A DNA stretch of 64,000 nucleotides from Planosporangium mesophilum (GCF_016863255.1 NZ_BOON01000047.1:1-64000), one strand, 5' to 3'. Counted from the first letter of the stretch, positions 8,531 to 17,469 are shown. A program made the numbers and translations. The notes: generated from the sequence alone by a model not told the origin.

Positions 8531-8643
8531 AGGTCACTGTAGCCGCGCTACCGATTTGCGACTGCCCGTCGCCCCGTGTCGTTGTCTACATCGAGACCGC
8601 AGGCGCCGTCCCCGATGGTGTTTCGGGTTGGTCGATCAGCGAC

Positions 8644-8649
8644 TACCGT
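8644..8649 (+). promoter_or_regulatory. -10 box TACCGT for a leaderless start at 8657
   Basis: TACCGT, seven bases, then GTG 8657; no ribosome-binding site is present. This favours 8657 over an in-frame GTG 81 bases upstream. Confidence 0.55.
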
Positions 8650-8656
8650 TCTTCCC

Positions 8657-9898
8657 GTGCCCGCCGCACCCGTCCCCGTTGCCGGTTCCGCCGTGCCCGA
8701 CCGGCGGGCCCTGCGGACACGGTACGACGCCGCCACCGCCCACCTCGACCCGCCGTTGGCCATCGTCGACCTGGCCGCCTTCGACGCCAACGCGGCCGCG
8801 CTCCACCACCGCGCCACCGGGAAACCGCTGCGGGTGGCGAGCAAGTCGGTGCGCTGCCGGGACCTGCTGCGGCGCGTACTGGGCCGGGACGGCTGGGCCG
8901 GCGTCATGGCGTACACCCTGGCCGAGGCGCTCTGGCTGGTCGAGACGGAGATCACCGACGACGTCCTGGTCGCGTACCCGACGGTCGACCGGGGCGCGAT
9001 CGCGAAACTCGCCGCGGACCCGGCCGCCGCGGCCGCCGTCACGCTCATGATCGACGAGATCACGCAACTCGACCTCGTCGACGCGGTCGCGCCGCCCGGG
9101 CACCGCGAGACCCTGCGCGTCTGTATCGACCTGGACGCCTCCTGGCGCCCGCTCCCCGGTACGCACGTCGGCGTCCGCCGTTCTCCGATCCACTCCCCGG
9201 CGGCGGCCGGCGCCCTGGCTGCGGCGATCGCCGCCCGGCGCGGCTTCCGGCTGGTCGGGGTGATGTGTTACGAGGCGCAGATCGCCGGCCTCGGCGACGC
9301 GCCGCCCGGCCGGCCGGTACGCGGCGCCCTGATCCGGGCGATCCAGGCGCGCTCCGGGCCCGAACTGCTGGCCCGCCGGGCCGCCGCGGTGGCCGAGGTC
9401 GCCGCGCACGCCGACCTCGAGTTCGTCAACGGCGGGGGTACCGGGAGCGTGGCCGCGACCGCCGCCGACCCGGCCGTGACCGAGGTGACCGCCGGGTCGG
9501 GGCTGTACGGGCCGACCCTGTTCGACGCGTACCGTGCCTGGCGGCCGGTGCCGGCGGCGTTCTTCGCGCTGCCGGTCGTACGCAAGCCCACGCCGGGGAC
9601 GGCAACCGTGCTCGGCGGTGGCTGGACAGCGTCCGGCGAGGCGCACGCGAGCCGGCTGCCGACCCCCTGGCTGCCCGCCGGACTGCGACTGCTCGCCACC
9701 GAGGGCGCCGGAGAGGTGCAGACACCGCTGGTCGGGCCGGGCGCGTCCGGCCTCGCGGTGGGTGAGCGGGTCTGGTTCCGCCACGCCAAGGCCGGCGAGC
9801 TGTGCGAGCACGTCGACGCGCTGCACCTGGTGACCGGCGACACGATCGCGGAGACCGTACCGACCTACCGGGGCGAGGCCAGGTCGTTCCTGGGGTAG
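8657..9898 (+). CDS. Alanine-racemase-fold PLP enzyme (amino-acid deaminase/D-threonine aldolase type), 413 aa
   Basis: The N-terminal domain is an alanine racemase-type barrel. AIVDLAAFDANAAAL opens the first strand, and Lys63 in LRVASKSVR is the expected PLP Schiff-base lysine. Phosphate-binding glycines lie in FVNGGGTGS, and the second domain is of the D-serine dehydratase/D-threonine aldolase type. Actinobacterial relatives are usually named amino acid deaminase/aldolase; the true substrate (D-threonine, D-serine or other beta-hydroxy D-amino acid) cannot be read from sequence. The enzyme is cytoplasmic with no signal peptide. The next gene starts 16 bases after its stop but has its own -10 box. 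No pathway partner is nearby. Confidence 0.75.
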   Translation: MPAAPVPVAGSAVPDRRALRTRYDAATAHLDPPLAIVDLAAFDANAAALHHRATGKPLRVASKSVRCRDLLRRVLGRDGWAGVMAYTLAEALWLVETEITDDVLVAYPTVDRGAIAKLAADPAAAAAVTLMIDEITQLDLVDAVAPPGHRETLRVCIDLDASWRPLPGTHVGVRRSPIHSPAAAGALAAAIAARRGFRLVGVMCYEAQIAGLGDAPPGRPVRGALIRAIQARSGPELLARRAAAVAEVAAHADLEFVNGGGTGSVAATAADPAVTEVTAGSGLYGPTLFDAYRAWRPVPAAFFALPVVRKPTPGTATVLGGGWTASGEAHASRLPTPWLPAGLRLLATEGAGEVQTPLVGPGASGLAVGERVWFRHAKAGELCEHVDALHLVTGDTIAETVPTYRGEARSFLG

Positions 9899-9902
9899 CC
9901 CG

Positions 9903-9908
9903 TACGGT
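9903..9908 (+). promoter_or_regulatory. -10 box TACGGT for a leaderless start at 9915
   Basis: TACGGT immediately follows the preceding stop codon, with six bases between it and GTG 9915. Confidence 0.55.
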
Positions 9909-9914
9909 GATCGG

Positions 9915-10910
9915 GTGCGATGGCGCGAGGCGATGCGGCGGAGCCTGTACGGGCCGGAGGGCTTCTTCACCGGCCCCGGCCCCGGTCCGGCCGGCCATTT
10001 CCGGACCAGTGCGCACGCCTCGCCGGTCTTCGCCGAGGCGGTCGCCACCCTGGTCGGCCGCGTCGACGCGGCGCTCGGCCGGCCCGACCGGCTCGACCTC
10101 GTGGACGTCGGCGGCGGCCGGGGTGAGCTGTGGAGCGCCGTACTGGCCGCGCTCCCCGGCGACGTCGCGGCCCGGGTACGCCCGGTCGTGGTCGAACTGG
10201 CGCCGCGCCCCGCCGAGCTGGCCCCCGAGATCGGCTGGACCTCGACGATCCCCGGCGACCTGGTCGGGGTGTTGATCGCCACCGAGTGGCTGGACAACGA
10301 GCCGCTCGACCTCGTCGAGGTCGACGACGTCGGCGCGGTGCGGTACGTGCTCGTCGACGACGCCGGCGAGGAGCGGCTGGGGCCGCCGGTCGAGCCGGCC
10401 GACACGGCGTGGCTGGCCAGGTGGTGGCCGGTCGAGGAGGCCCCGCCGGCGACCAGGGCCGAGATCGGCGCTCCCCGCGACGCCGCCTGGGCGGACGCGG
10501 TGGCGGCGGTGACCCGTGGTCTCGCCCTCACCGTGGACTACGGCCACCTTCGCACCTGCCGGCCGGCCTTCGGCACGCTCACGGGCTTCCGCGACGGCCG
10601 GCAGGTGCTGCCGGTACCCGACGGCACCCGCGACCTCACGGCCCACGTCGCCATCGACGCGTGCGCGGCGGCGGGTACCGCCGTGGCGGGCGAGCCGGCG
10701 TGGTTGACCAGCCAGCGCGAGTCGCTGCGCTCCCTCGGCGTGGGCGGCGGGCGGCCGCCGCTGGAGCTGGCCCACCGCGATCCGCAGCGCTACCTGCGGG
10801 CCCTCGCCCAGGCCAGCGTCGGTGCCGAGCTCACCGACCCGGCCGGCCTGGGCGGGCACTACTGGCTGTGGCAGCCGGTCGGGCTGGGTCTGGAGGCGTT
10901 GATTCCCTGA
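9915..10910 (+). CDS. MidA/NDUFAF7-like SAM-dependent methyltransferase, 331 aa
   Basis: This is a class I methyltransferase of the type once called DUF185. The N-terminus [14 protein letters not shown]...[16 protein letters not shown] is family-typical. The SAM-binding motif [10 protein letters not shown] spans residues 63-72, and the conserved NEPLD motif ([14 protein letters not shown]) follows near 128. In human mitochondria NDUFAF7 symmetrically dimethylates an arginine of complex I subunit NDUFS2, the NuoD homologue. Strikingly, the gene 29 bases downstream encodes a NuoD homologue that keeps that arginine (Arg56, HRGAEKL). I infer that this enzyme modifies its neighbour; sequence alone does not prove it. 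The start is leaderless. Confidence 0.8.
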   Translation: MRWREAMRRSLYGPEGFFTGPGPGPAGHFRTSAHASPVFAEAVATLVGRVDAALGRPDRLDLVDVGGGRGELWSAVLAALPGDVAARVRPVVVELAPRPAELAPEIGWTSTIPGDLVGVLIATEWLDNEPLDLVEVDDVGAVRYVLVDDAGEERLGPPVEPADTAWLARWWPVEEAPPATRAEIGAPRDAAWADAVAAVTRGLALTVDYGHLRTCRPAFGTLTGFRDGRQVLPVPDGTRDLTAHVAIDACAAAGTAVAGEPAWLTSQRESLRSLGVGGGRPPLELAHRDPQRYLRALAQASVGAELTDPAGLGGHYWLWQPVGLGLEALIP

Positions 10911-10939
10911 CCCGGACGCGGCATGGGACGATTCAAGGC

Positions 10940-12076
10940 GTGACGCGCGAGCTGACCATCGGCACCGGTGCTGGTCTCGAGACCAGCGACATGGTGCTCA
11001 ACATCGGCCCCCAGCACCCGTCGACCCACGGCGTGCTCCGACTCAAGCTCGTCCTCGACGGCGAGCGGGTGGTCTCCTGCGAGCCGATCGTCGGGTACAT
11101 GCACCGCGGCGCGGAGAAGCTGTTCGAGGCGCGCGACTACCGCCAGATCATCGTGCTGGCCAACCGGCACGACTGGCTGTCGGCCTTCAACAACGAACTC
11201 GGCGTGGTCCTGGCCGTCGAACGGCTGATGGGGCTGGAGGTGCCTGAGCGCGCGGTCTGGCTGCGCACCGCGCTCGCCGAGCTCAACCGGGTGCTCAACC
11301 ACCTGATGTTCCTCGGCTCGTACCCGCTGGAGATCGGCGCGATCACGCCGATGTTCTACGCGTTCCGCGAGCGCGAGACGCTGCAGGCGGTCATGGAGGA
11401 GGCCTCCGGCGGCCGGATGCACTACATGTTCAACCGGGTCGGCGGCCTCAAGGAGGAGGTACCGGCCGGCTGGACCAAGCGCGCCCGGCTCGCCATCGAC
11501 GAGGTGCGGCGGCGGATGCCGGACCTGGACAACATCATCCGGCGCAACGAGATCTTCATGGCCCGTACCCGCGGGGTCGGGGTGCTTACGCCTGCGGAGG
11601 CCGCCGCGTTCGGCGCCTCCGGGCCGGTCGCCCGGGCCAGCGGCCTCGACTTCGACCTGCGCCGCGACGAGCCCTACCTGGCGTACGGGGAGCTCGACGT
11701 ACCCGTCGTCACCCGTACCACCGGGGACTGCCACGCCCGGTTCGAGTGCATGCTCGATCAGGTGTACGTGTCGCTGGACCTGGCGCAGGCCTGCCTGGAC
11801 CGGGTCGACCAGATCAGCGGCCCGGTCAACGTCCGGCTGCCCAAGGTCGTCAAGGCACCGGAGGGCCACACATACGCGTGGACCGAGAACCCGCTGGGGA
11901 TCAACGGGTACTACCTGGTGTCCCGGGGTGACCGGACGCCGTGGCGAATGAAGCTGCGCACCGCCTCGTACGCCAACGTGCAGGCGCTGACCACGCTGCT
12001 GCCCGGAACCCTGGTCCCGGACCTGATCGCGATCCTGGGCTCGATGTTCTTCGTCGTCGGCGACATCGACAAGTAG
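10940..12076 (+). CDS. nuoD: Lone NADH-quinone oxidoreductase subunit D homologue, 378 aa
   Basis: A full-length NuoD/49-kDa subunit: [13 protein letters not shown] (23-35), [10 protein letters not shown] (52-61), the NxELG..AVERL helix, and the C-terminal PRDGE-like segment ([16 protein letters not shown], then [18 protein letters not shown]). In complex I this subunit forms the quinone site beside cluster N2. His26 and His30 are kept, and so is Arg56, the counterpart of methylated human Arg118 (precursor numbering). The quinone-binding tyrosine of RxDY(V/L) (Thermus Nqo4 Tyr87) is Trp79 here (NRHDWLSAF). No other nuo gene is near, so this is probably a second, orphan copy. GTG 10940 has only a weak upstream signal. 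Its stop abuts the stop of a converging gene. Confidence 0.88.
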   Translation: MTRELTIGTGAGLETSDMVLNIGPQHPSTHGVLRLKLVLDGERVVSCEPIVGYMHRGAEKLFEARDYRQIIVLANRHDWLSAFNNELGVVLAVERLMGLEVPERAVWLRTALAELNRVLNHLMFLGSYPLEIGAITPMFYAFRERETLQAVMEEASGGRMHYMFNRVGGLKEEVPAGWTKRARLAIDEVRRRMPDLDNIIRRNEIFMARTRGVGVLTPAEAAAFGASGPVARASGLDFDLRRDEPYLAYGELDVPVVTRTTGDCHARFECMLDQVYVSLDLAQACLDRVDQISGPVNVRLPKVVKAPEGHTYAWTENPLGINGYYLVSRGDRTPWRMKLRTASYANVQALTTLLPGTLVPDLIAILGSMFFVVGDIDK

Positions 12077-13453
12077 CTAGCGCCAGCGCTCCTGGCCGGT
12101 GTCGTACCCGGCGGCGCGGGCCCGGGGCGAGCGGGCCGGTGCCGGGTCCTCGTCCCGGCCGTTCCAGCCGCCGTACCCGGCGTCGCCGCCGTGCCGCTGC
12201 TGTTGGTGCGCCGACTCGGCCTGCGCCTCCCAGTCCTGCATCCAGGCCGAGGCGCTCGGCTCGGACGGCACGGCGGGCAGCGCCGGCTGCGGACCCGGCC
12301 GGTCCCGGCGCGGCTCGCTCCAGTTCCCGCGGTCGTCGCCGCGGGCCTGCCCGTAGCGCGGATCCGACCAGGACTCCTCGGGTCGCGCCTGGCGCTCGTG
12401 GTGCGGCTCCCGGCCCCACTCGGCGCCGCGGCCGTGGTCCCACGACTGCTCGGGCTGCCGGCGCGCGTCCCGCCCACGGCTCTCGTCGCGCCGGACGGCC
12501 GCCCACCGATCCTCGATCCGCACTTCGGTGCCTGACCCGTCGGCGTGCATCGCGGTCCGCCGTTCGCCCATCCTCATCTCGTGACCGCGGTCGTCGCTGC
12601 GGACACTGGCCCACCGATCGCCGGCCTGCACTCCGGTGATCCGGCCGGAGTGCTCCTCCTCCGGCCGCTGGGCGCGCCGGCGACCGTCCCGGACGTCACC
12701 GGACCACGGTTGCTCTCCCGACCGGTCCTCGCCGTACCGGGTCTCGCCGTAGCCCACGTCGCCGTAGCGCGGCTCGTCGTGGCGTTCGCCGCCGCGCGGC
12801 GGGGGGCCGCCGTGCTCGGAACGCCGCTGGGTCGGCACGACCGGCGGCCCGCCTGCCCGGCCGCCGCCGTACACCGTGCCGGTCGTGGAGGCGCGGTCGT
12901 TCTGGTCGACGATGGTCTGCCGGGTGGTGACCTTCACGGTCTCGGTGTGCCGGACCACCCCGTGCGGTCCGACCACGCCCGGCCCGGGGACCACCGGCGA
13001 CGGCGGCACCGGCGCGGCCGTACCCGGGGCCGGGATGGACTGCGACGGCGCACCGCCGCGCTCCACCCGTACCCGAAGATTTTCGAACTCGCCGCGCAGT
13101 GACTCGACGGACTCCTGGAGGGAGACGACCCGCTCACCGAAGGCCTTGTGCGTGGCGCGGGCCGCGGTCGTGATGTCCTCGCGCATGTCGTCGCGGAGGA
13201 CGTCCAACTCCTGGAAGACCATGTCCTCGATCTGGTCGCGCATCGTGTCCGGGTCCCGCCGCAGCGCGAACGACACGCCGATCAGCGCCATCGCCACCAC
13301 GGCGAGGAGCACGGCGAGCCGAATGAGCCCGGTGCGGTCCCCACCGAAGAGGACAAGCAGCGCGGCGACCGGGGCCAACCCGACGCCGGACCACAACAGG
13401 CCCGGGACCAGGGGAAGCCCGGCTTGTCTTTGCTGGGTGTCCGCAGCCGGCAT
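12077..13453 (-). CDS. Membrane protein with coiled coil and long charged tail, 458 aa
   Basis: I recognise no function. Two hydrophobic segments (LLWSGVGLAPVAALLVLF and IRLAVLLAVVAMALIGVSFAL) occupy residues about 18-65. A heptad-like acidic helix follows (QIEDMVFQELDVLRDDM, then AFGERVVSLQESVESLRGEFENLRVRV) to about residue 130, then a proline-rich linker. Roughly 250 residues of disordered, Arg/Asp/Gly/Glu-rich sequence with many RxDDRG, ERRxE and RYG repeats make up the rest. The layout suggests an inner-membrane anchor with a cytoplasmic coiled coil and a flexible tail, such as scaffolds in polar-growth or division complexes; that is inference. The stop codon is back to back with that of nuoD. 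Confidence 0.65.
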   Translation of the reverse strand: MPAADTQQRQAGLPLVPGLLWSGVGLAPVAALLVLFGGDRTGLIRLAVLLAVVAMALIGVSFALRRDPDTMRDQIEDMVFQELDVLRDDMREDITTAARATHKAFGERVVSLQESVESLRGEFENLRVRVERGGAPSQSIPAPGTAAPVPPSPVVPGPGVVGPHGVVRHTETVKVTTRQTIVDQNDRASTTGTVYGGGRAGGPPVVPTQRRSEHGGPPPRGGERHDEPRYGDVGYGETRYGEDRSGEQPWSGDVRDGRRRAQRPEEEHSGRITGVQAGDRWASVRSDDRGHEMRMGERRTAMHADGSGTEVRIEDRWAAVRRDESRGRDARRQPEQSWDHGRGAEWGREPHHERQARPEESWSDPRYGQARGDDRGNWSEPRRDRPGPQPALPAVPSEPSASAWMQDWEAQAESAHQQQRHGGDAGYGGWNGRDEDPAPARSPRARAAGYDTGQERWR

Positions 13454-13461
13454 GGCTGTAG

Positions 13462-13467
13462 ACCTTA
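13462..13467 (-). promoter_or_regulatory. -10 box TAAGGT upstream of 13453
   Basis: On the minus strand TTGAGTAAGGT precedes ATG 13453 with eight bases between TAAGGT and ATG. Spacing is at the long end for a leaderless start. Confidence 0.4.
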
Positions 13468-13589
13468 CTCAAGAGTTCGGCACCGCGAAATGGTCCGAAC
13501 TGATCACGGAAGGTGACGACCGGGGGCGCGAACCGGCCTACCTGCGCCGATCCGCGCCCACCGCCATCAATGATTCGCGTCAGACCCGG

Positions 13590-14591
13590 TCAACTCGTGG
13601 CAAACGCGGCGTCCGACGAGAACACCAGGCCGATCGAGGCGGCGCCGGTGGTCAGCGCGTTCTTGGTCTGCGGCCCACCCGCGTCGAAGCTGGCGAACTG
13701 GCCGAACTGGATCCCGTAGGTCTGCTCCAGCCCGGGCTTGCAGAACGGCCGCTCCTTGCACTCGTTGGGGCCGCCCAGGATCGTCGCCTTCCCGGAGCAC
13801 TTGGAGCCGAACTCGGACAGGGTGCCGACCTTGTACTTGTCGGCGAACGCCTTGGTGACGGCGAACGCATTCTGGTCGGTCGCCTGCGACGGCCTGCCGA
13901 ACTTCAGCCCGGCCCTGGTCCCGAGATCGGTCAGCGCGGCAACCGTCTTGTCCAGGTCGCTGCTCGACAGCGGCGCCGCCGACGCCCCGTTGAGCTTCTT
14001 GTTGAGGAACTCGGTCAGCGTGCTGACGTACTCGGGCACGACCTGGATCTCGCCCTTCTCCAGGGCGGGCTCGTACAGTTCCCGATTTCCGATCTGCTGC
14101 ACGGTGGCCTGGTAGCCGGCCGCCCCGAGGGCGATGCGGTACAGCTCGCCGAGCGTCTGGTTCTCGTTGAAGTCCGCCACGCCGACGGTGATCTTGCCGC
14201 CCGGGCCCTTGGCCAGGCCGTCGGTGAGCTTGACGCTCGCCGCGAACTCCTCGGCCGCGACCTTCGGGGTCTTGCGGTCGACGTTGGTGGCCTTGTTGAG
14301 CGAGATCAGATCCTTGCCGCCGACCGCAGACGACACCTTGTCCAGCGCGGCGACCAGCGCGGGGTCGGCGACCTTGGCGTTGATCGCCGGGATCACGTTG
14401 TCGGCTGCCTGAAGTTTCTTGTCGTCGGTGAGCAGGACCAACTGCTGCCCGGCGACGGGGGCGCAGCCGGCACCCTGTACATCCTTGGCCGCGGTGGTGC
14501 CCGACTGTCCGGCCTTGCCGCAGCCTGTGACGAGGCCGGCCGAGGCCAGGCCGACCGCAGCGATCACCGCGGCGCGCATGACGATACGCAT
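13590..14591 (-). CDS. Substrate-binding lipoprotein of a glycine betaine/choline-type ABC importer, 333 aa
   Basis: The lipoprotein signal (MRIVMRAAVIAAVGLASAGL) ends in lipobox LVTGC, with the lipidated Cys at residue 24. The mature part is an OpuAC/ProX-type domain: KITVGVADFNENQTLGELYRIAL, then ELYEPALEKGEIQVVPEYVSTLTEFL, and a second lobe with TILGGPNEC. Such proteins bind quaternary amines (glycine betaine, choline, carnitine) outside the membrane. Start 14591 is chosen for the signal peptide; longer in-frame extensions are not family-like. It lies 196 bases downstream of the two permeases on the same strand. That gap contains a small hairpin (GTGGCG-TT-CGCCAC), so it could have its own promoter. 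Confidence 0.85.
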   Translation of the reverse strand: MRIVMRAAVIAAVGLASAGLVTGCGKAGQSGTTAAKDVQGAGCAPVAGQQLVLLTDDKKLQAADNVIPAINAKVADPALVAALDKVSSAVGGKDLISLNKATNVDRKTPKVAAEEFAASVKLTDGLAKGPGGKITVGVADFNENQTLGELYRIALGAAGYQATVQQIGNRELYEPALEKGEIQVVPEYVSTLTEFLNKKLNGASAAPLSSSDLDKTVAALTDLGTRAGLKFGRPSQATDQNAFAVTKAFADKYKVGTLSEFGSKCSGKATILGGPNECKERPFCKPGLEQTYGIQFGQFASFDAGGPQTKNALTTGAASIGLVFSSDAAFATS

Positions 14592-14787
14592 GATGAGCCC
14601 GCCTTCCGTGTCCCGGCTCGACCATTCAGGCCGGCCGCGTGTCCGACGGGCGGAAGATCGACAAGCCGCCCGCTCGACCAACAAAACCCTCTGCCGGCCG
14701 TGGCGGCAAGCAAAAAAGTCCGATACGTGGCGTTCGCCACCTAACACTTCGGCAACGACACTGTCACACCCGTCGTGACCCGGCCGG

Positions 14788-15462
14788 TCAGGTCTGTCGC
14801 GCGGCCGGGGTGACCCGTCGCTGCACCCACGCCAGCAGCGCCTCCGCCAGCAGCGCCAGCCCGGCGATGAGCAGCCCGCCGGCGAGGATCTGGCCACCGC
14901 CGGCCGCGATGCCGATACCGAAGCCGGCGGACACGATCATGCCGAGGCCGCCGCCGTTGACCAGCGCGGCCAGCGCGGCGGTCGCGATCACCTGGACCGT
15001 CGCGGTGCGCAGCCCCGCCGCCAGGTACGGCACCGCGAGCGGCAGCTCGACCCCCCGCAGCAACTGCCACCGCGACAGGCCCATGCCCCGGGCCGCGTCA
15101 CGCACGTCCGGGTCGACCTCGCGCATCCCGGTGTACGCGGTGGCCAGCAGCGGGGGTACCGCGAAGACCGCCAGCGCCACGATGACCGGCCGGGCGCCGA
15201 AGCCGAGAGCCGTCAGCGGCAGGATCGTCAGCAGCGCGACGACCGGGATGGCCTGGGTCGCGTTCGACAGCACGACGACCAGCCCGCCGCCCCGGCCGCG
15301 ACGGCCGAGCGCGATGCCGATCGGCCAGGCGACGAGGCAGGCCAGCAGGACCGCCCCGAAGGACAGGCGCAGGTGCTCGAGCAGGCGGGTCACGATCCCG
15401 TCCGGGTTGGTCCAGTTCAACGGGTCGTTGAGCCAGTTGATCATCTGGTTGAAACTGTTCAT
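14788..15462 (-). CDS. ABC permease, osmolyte family (second permease), 224 aa
   Basis: A BPD-type inner-membrane permease of the OpuCB/OpuCD (ProW-like) class. It has five or six spans, with the EAA-loop DPDVRDAARGMGLSRWQLLRGVELPLA between spans 3 and 4 that contacts the ATPase. It starts 4 bases inside the end of the other permease gene, so the pair is co-translated and likely heterodimeric. The N-terminus lacks the first periplasmic extension seen in larger relatives. It works with the ATPase encoded divergently at 16139 and the lipoprotein at 13590 to import compatible solutes. Confidence 0.85.
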   Translation of the reverse strand: MNSFNQMINWLNDPLNWTNPDGIVTRLLEHLRLSFGAVLLACLVAWPIGIALGRRGRGGGLVVVLSNATQAIPVVALLTILPLTALGFGARPVIVALAVFAVPPLLATAYTGMREVDPDVRDAARGMGLSRWQLLRGVELPLAVPYLAAGLRTATVQVIATAALAALVNGGGLGMIVSAGFGIGIAAGGGQILAGGLLIAGLALLAEALLAWVQRRVTPAARQT

Positions 15463-16136
15463 GCCCGCTCCCGCCGCCAGGGGGTGACCAGCCGCCCGAA
15501 GCCGGCCAGGAGGAGATCCAGGAGCACGGCCAGGGCGACGCAGAGGACCGCCCCGGTCGCGATCTCCGCCTTGTAGAAGTTGTTCCGGAAGCCGCCGATG
15601 ATCAACTGGCCGAGCCCGCCCTTGCCGACGAGCACGCCCACCGTGACCAGGGCCACCGTCGACACCGTCGCCAGCCGTACGCCGGTCACCAGGCCCGGCA
15701 GCGCGAGCGGCAACTCCACCCGGAGCAGCCGGGCCAGCCGCCCGTACCCCATCGCCGAGGCCGCCTCCCGCACGTCCGGCGGCACCTGCGACAGCCCGGT
15801 CAGGGTGCTGCGGATGATCAACAGCAGCGCGTACAGCACCAGGCCGATCAGCACCGTGAGCCGGCCGGTGCCGAGGAAGGGGGCGATGAAGGCGAACAGG
15901 GCCAGCGAGGGGATGGTGTACAGCACACCGGCGGATGCCAGAATCGGGCCGGAGAGCGGCCGCACCCAGTAGGCCAGCACCGCCAGCGGCACGCCGATCA
16001 CCACGGCCGCCGCGACCGCCTCGACGGTGAACGATAGGTGCTCAACGACGAGAGCCCGGATAGTGTCGGCGTTCGTACGCAGGTACGCCCATGAGAACCA
16101 CGGGTTTGCCGCAGCGGACTGGGCAAGGAAGGACAT
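15459..16136 (-). CDS. ABC permease, osmolyte family (first permease), 225 aa
   Basis: Same class as its neighbour, with the EAA loop PPDVREAASAMGYGRLARLLRVELPLALPG and about six spans beginning near residue 33. The start at 16136 is supported by TACCGT six bases upstream and lack of a ribosome site, that is, a leaderless message. This start codon is only two bases from the divergent start of the ATPase gene, so the promoter of each lies inside the other gene's 5' end. It overlaps the second permease by 4 bases. Confidence 0.85.
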   Translation of the reverse strand: MSFLAQSAAANPWFSWAYLRTNADTIRALVVEHLSFTVEAVAAAVVIGVPLAVLAYWVRPLSGPILASAGVLYTIPSLALFAFIAPFLGTGRLTVLIGLVLYALLLIIRSTLTGLSQVPPDVREAASAMGYGRLARLLRVELPLALPGLVTGVRLATVSTVALVTVGVLVGKGGLGQLIIGGFRNNFYKAEIATGAVLCVALAVLLDLLLAGFGRLVTPWRRERA

Positions 16137-16138
16137 GA

Positions 16139-17131
16139 GTGGACGGTACCCGGCGGAGCGATAGCGCCGCGCCCATCCGGTTCGAGGCCGTGAGCAAGCG
16201 GTACGCCGACGGCACGGTCGCGGTCGAGGACCTGACCCTGGACCTCGCCGCCGGCGAGCTGACCGTCCTCATCGGACCATCCGGCTGCGGCAAGTCGACC
16301 GTGCTACGCATGGTCAACCGGCTCGTCGAGCCGACCTCGGGGCGCGTGCTCGTCGACGGCGAGGACGTGGCCGAGGCCGACCCGGTCGAACTGCGCCGGC
16401 GGATCGGGTACGTCATCCAGCACGTCGGGCTGTTCCCGCACCAGACCGTACGCGGCAACGTCGGCACCGTGCCCAAGCTGCTCGGCTGGCCGAAGTCGCA
16501 GGTCACCGAGCGCACCGACGAACTGCTCGAACTCGTCGGGCTCGACCCGGCCCGCTTCGGCCCCCGGTACCCGCACGAACTCTCCGGCGGCCAGCGCCAG
16601 CGGGTCGGGGTGGCCCGGGCGCTCGCCGCCGACCCGGTGGTCCTGCTCATGGACGAGCCGTTCTCGGCGGTCGACCCGATCGTGCGGACTCGGCTGCAGG
16701 ACGAGTTCCGGCGGCTCCAGGAGACCGTACGCAAGACGATCCTGCTGGTCACCCACGATCTCGACGAGGCGGTCCGGCTCGGCGACCGGATCGCGGTACT
16801 GGCCGAGCGGGGCCGGCTCCAGCAGTACGAGCGGCCCGCCGTGCTGCTCGCCGGGCCGGCCAACGAGTTCGTCCGCGAGTTCGTCGGCGCCGACCGCGCG
16901 ATCAAGCGGCTCGGCGTCACCCCGATCCCGCGGGACGCGCTGCGGCCGCTGCCGGCGTCGGACCCGCCCGACGGGGTCGCCGCCGTATCCGTCGACGGGA
17001 CGCTTCAGGACGCGCTGGCCGCGCTGCTCGGCGCGGACAGCGGCTGGGTGGTGGTCCGCGACGGCGCGGAGCCGCTGGGCGTACTGACACCCGATGACAT
17101 CCACCGCGCACTGCACCGGAGCAACGCCTGA
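16139..17131 (+). CDS. ABC ATPase, OpuCA/ProV type with C-terminal CBS-like segment, 330 aa
   Basis: The ATPase of the osmolyte importer. Walker A is GPSGCGKST (46-54), the Q-loop is YVIQHVGLFPHQTV, the signature is LSGGQRQRVGVARAL, and Walker B is VVLLMDEPFSAVD with the switch His in LLVTHDLDEA. After the ATPase, residues about 270-325 form a single CBS-type segment ending in LGVLTPDDIHRAL. CBS pairs in OpuA sense ionic strength; a single one might act only in a dimer. GTG 16139 follows AAGGAAGGA with suitable spacing. Transcription is divergent from both permeases, so the subunits come from two messages that must be co-ordinated. Confidence 0.9.
   Translation: MDGTRRSDSAAPIRFEAVSKRYADGTVAVEDLTLDLAAGELTVLIGPSGCGKSTVLRMVNRLVEPTSGRVLVDGEDVAEADPVELRRRIGYVIQHVGLFPHQTVRGNVGTVPKLLGWPKSQVTERTDELLELVGLDPARFGPRYPHELSGGQRQRVGVARALAADPVVLLMDEPFSAVDPIVRTRLQDEFRRLQETVRKTILLVTHDLDEAVRLGDRIAVLAERGRLQQYERPAVLLAGPANEFVREFVGADRAIKRLGVTPIPRDALRPLPASDPPDGVAAVSVDGTLQDALAALLGADSGWVVVRDGAEPLGVLTPDDIHRALHRSNA
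16143..16148 (-). promoter_or_regulatory. -10 box TACCGT for the leaderless permease start at 16136
   Basis: Lies inside the first codons of the divergent ATPase gene; six bases separate it from ATG 16136 on the minus strand. Confidence 0.5.
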
Positions 17132-17159
17132 CGCAGGCGCCCCGCCAGGGCGCCCGCGT
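17131..17159. terminator. Bidirectional hairpin between converging genes
   Basis: GGCGCCC-cgcca-GGGCGCC, extended by ACGC/GCGT with one mismatch, sits exactly between the ATPase stop and the converging 92-aa gene. Confidence 0.6.
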
Positions 17160-17182
17160 CTCGCGTCCCGACTGCCGGGTAA

Positions 17183-17461
17183 TCAGCGCAGGTAATCGAT
17201 GAACGCCGCTCGCAGCAGCGGCTCGGCCTCGCCGTACCCGTGACCGGTGAACTCCCGCCACAGCGCGATCGCGTCGTCCACCGAAGCGCCCACGGCGCCC
17301 AGCGAGGCGTCCAGCTCCTCGGTGTCGTCCGCATGCGGCAGATGGCGCAGCAGCGACCAGAAGAAGCCGACGTCCCGGCGCTCGACCGCGCGGGCGAACG
17401 CGCGCTTACGAAGCTCTTCGGTGGGCAGCGCGTCCAGTTCAGCGAGGCGATCGGTCGTCAT
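17183..17461 (-). CDS. Conserved small protein, 92 aa, unknown function
   Basis: A compact, charged, helical, soluble protein (DRLAELDALPTEELRKRAFARAVERRDVGFFWSLLRHLP...) with no signal or membrane segment and no motif I can name. The codon pattern is normal for the chromosome and the composition argues for a real gene. Upstream, TAGGCT lies 8 bases before ATG, with GAAGGG inside that gap, so either a leaderless or a led start is possible. The next gene in the same direction begins upstream after a 24-base gap, so the two could also be cotranscribed. Confidence 0.6.
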   Translation of the reverse strand: MTTDRLAELDALPTEELRKRAFARAVERRDVGFFWSLLRHLPHADDTEELDASLGAVGASVDDAIALWREFTGHGYGEAEPLLRAAFIDYLR

Positions 17462-17469
17462 GACCCTTC

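Noticed and set aside
8576-8656. Upstream extension of the alanine-racemase-fold enzyme
   Set aside because: The residues added are not family-like, and a -10 box lies inside this stretch directly before GTG 8657.
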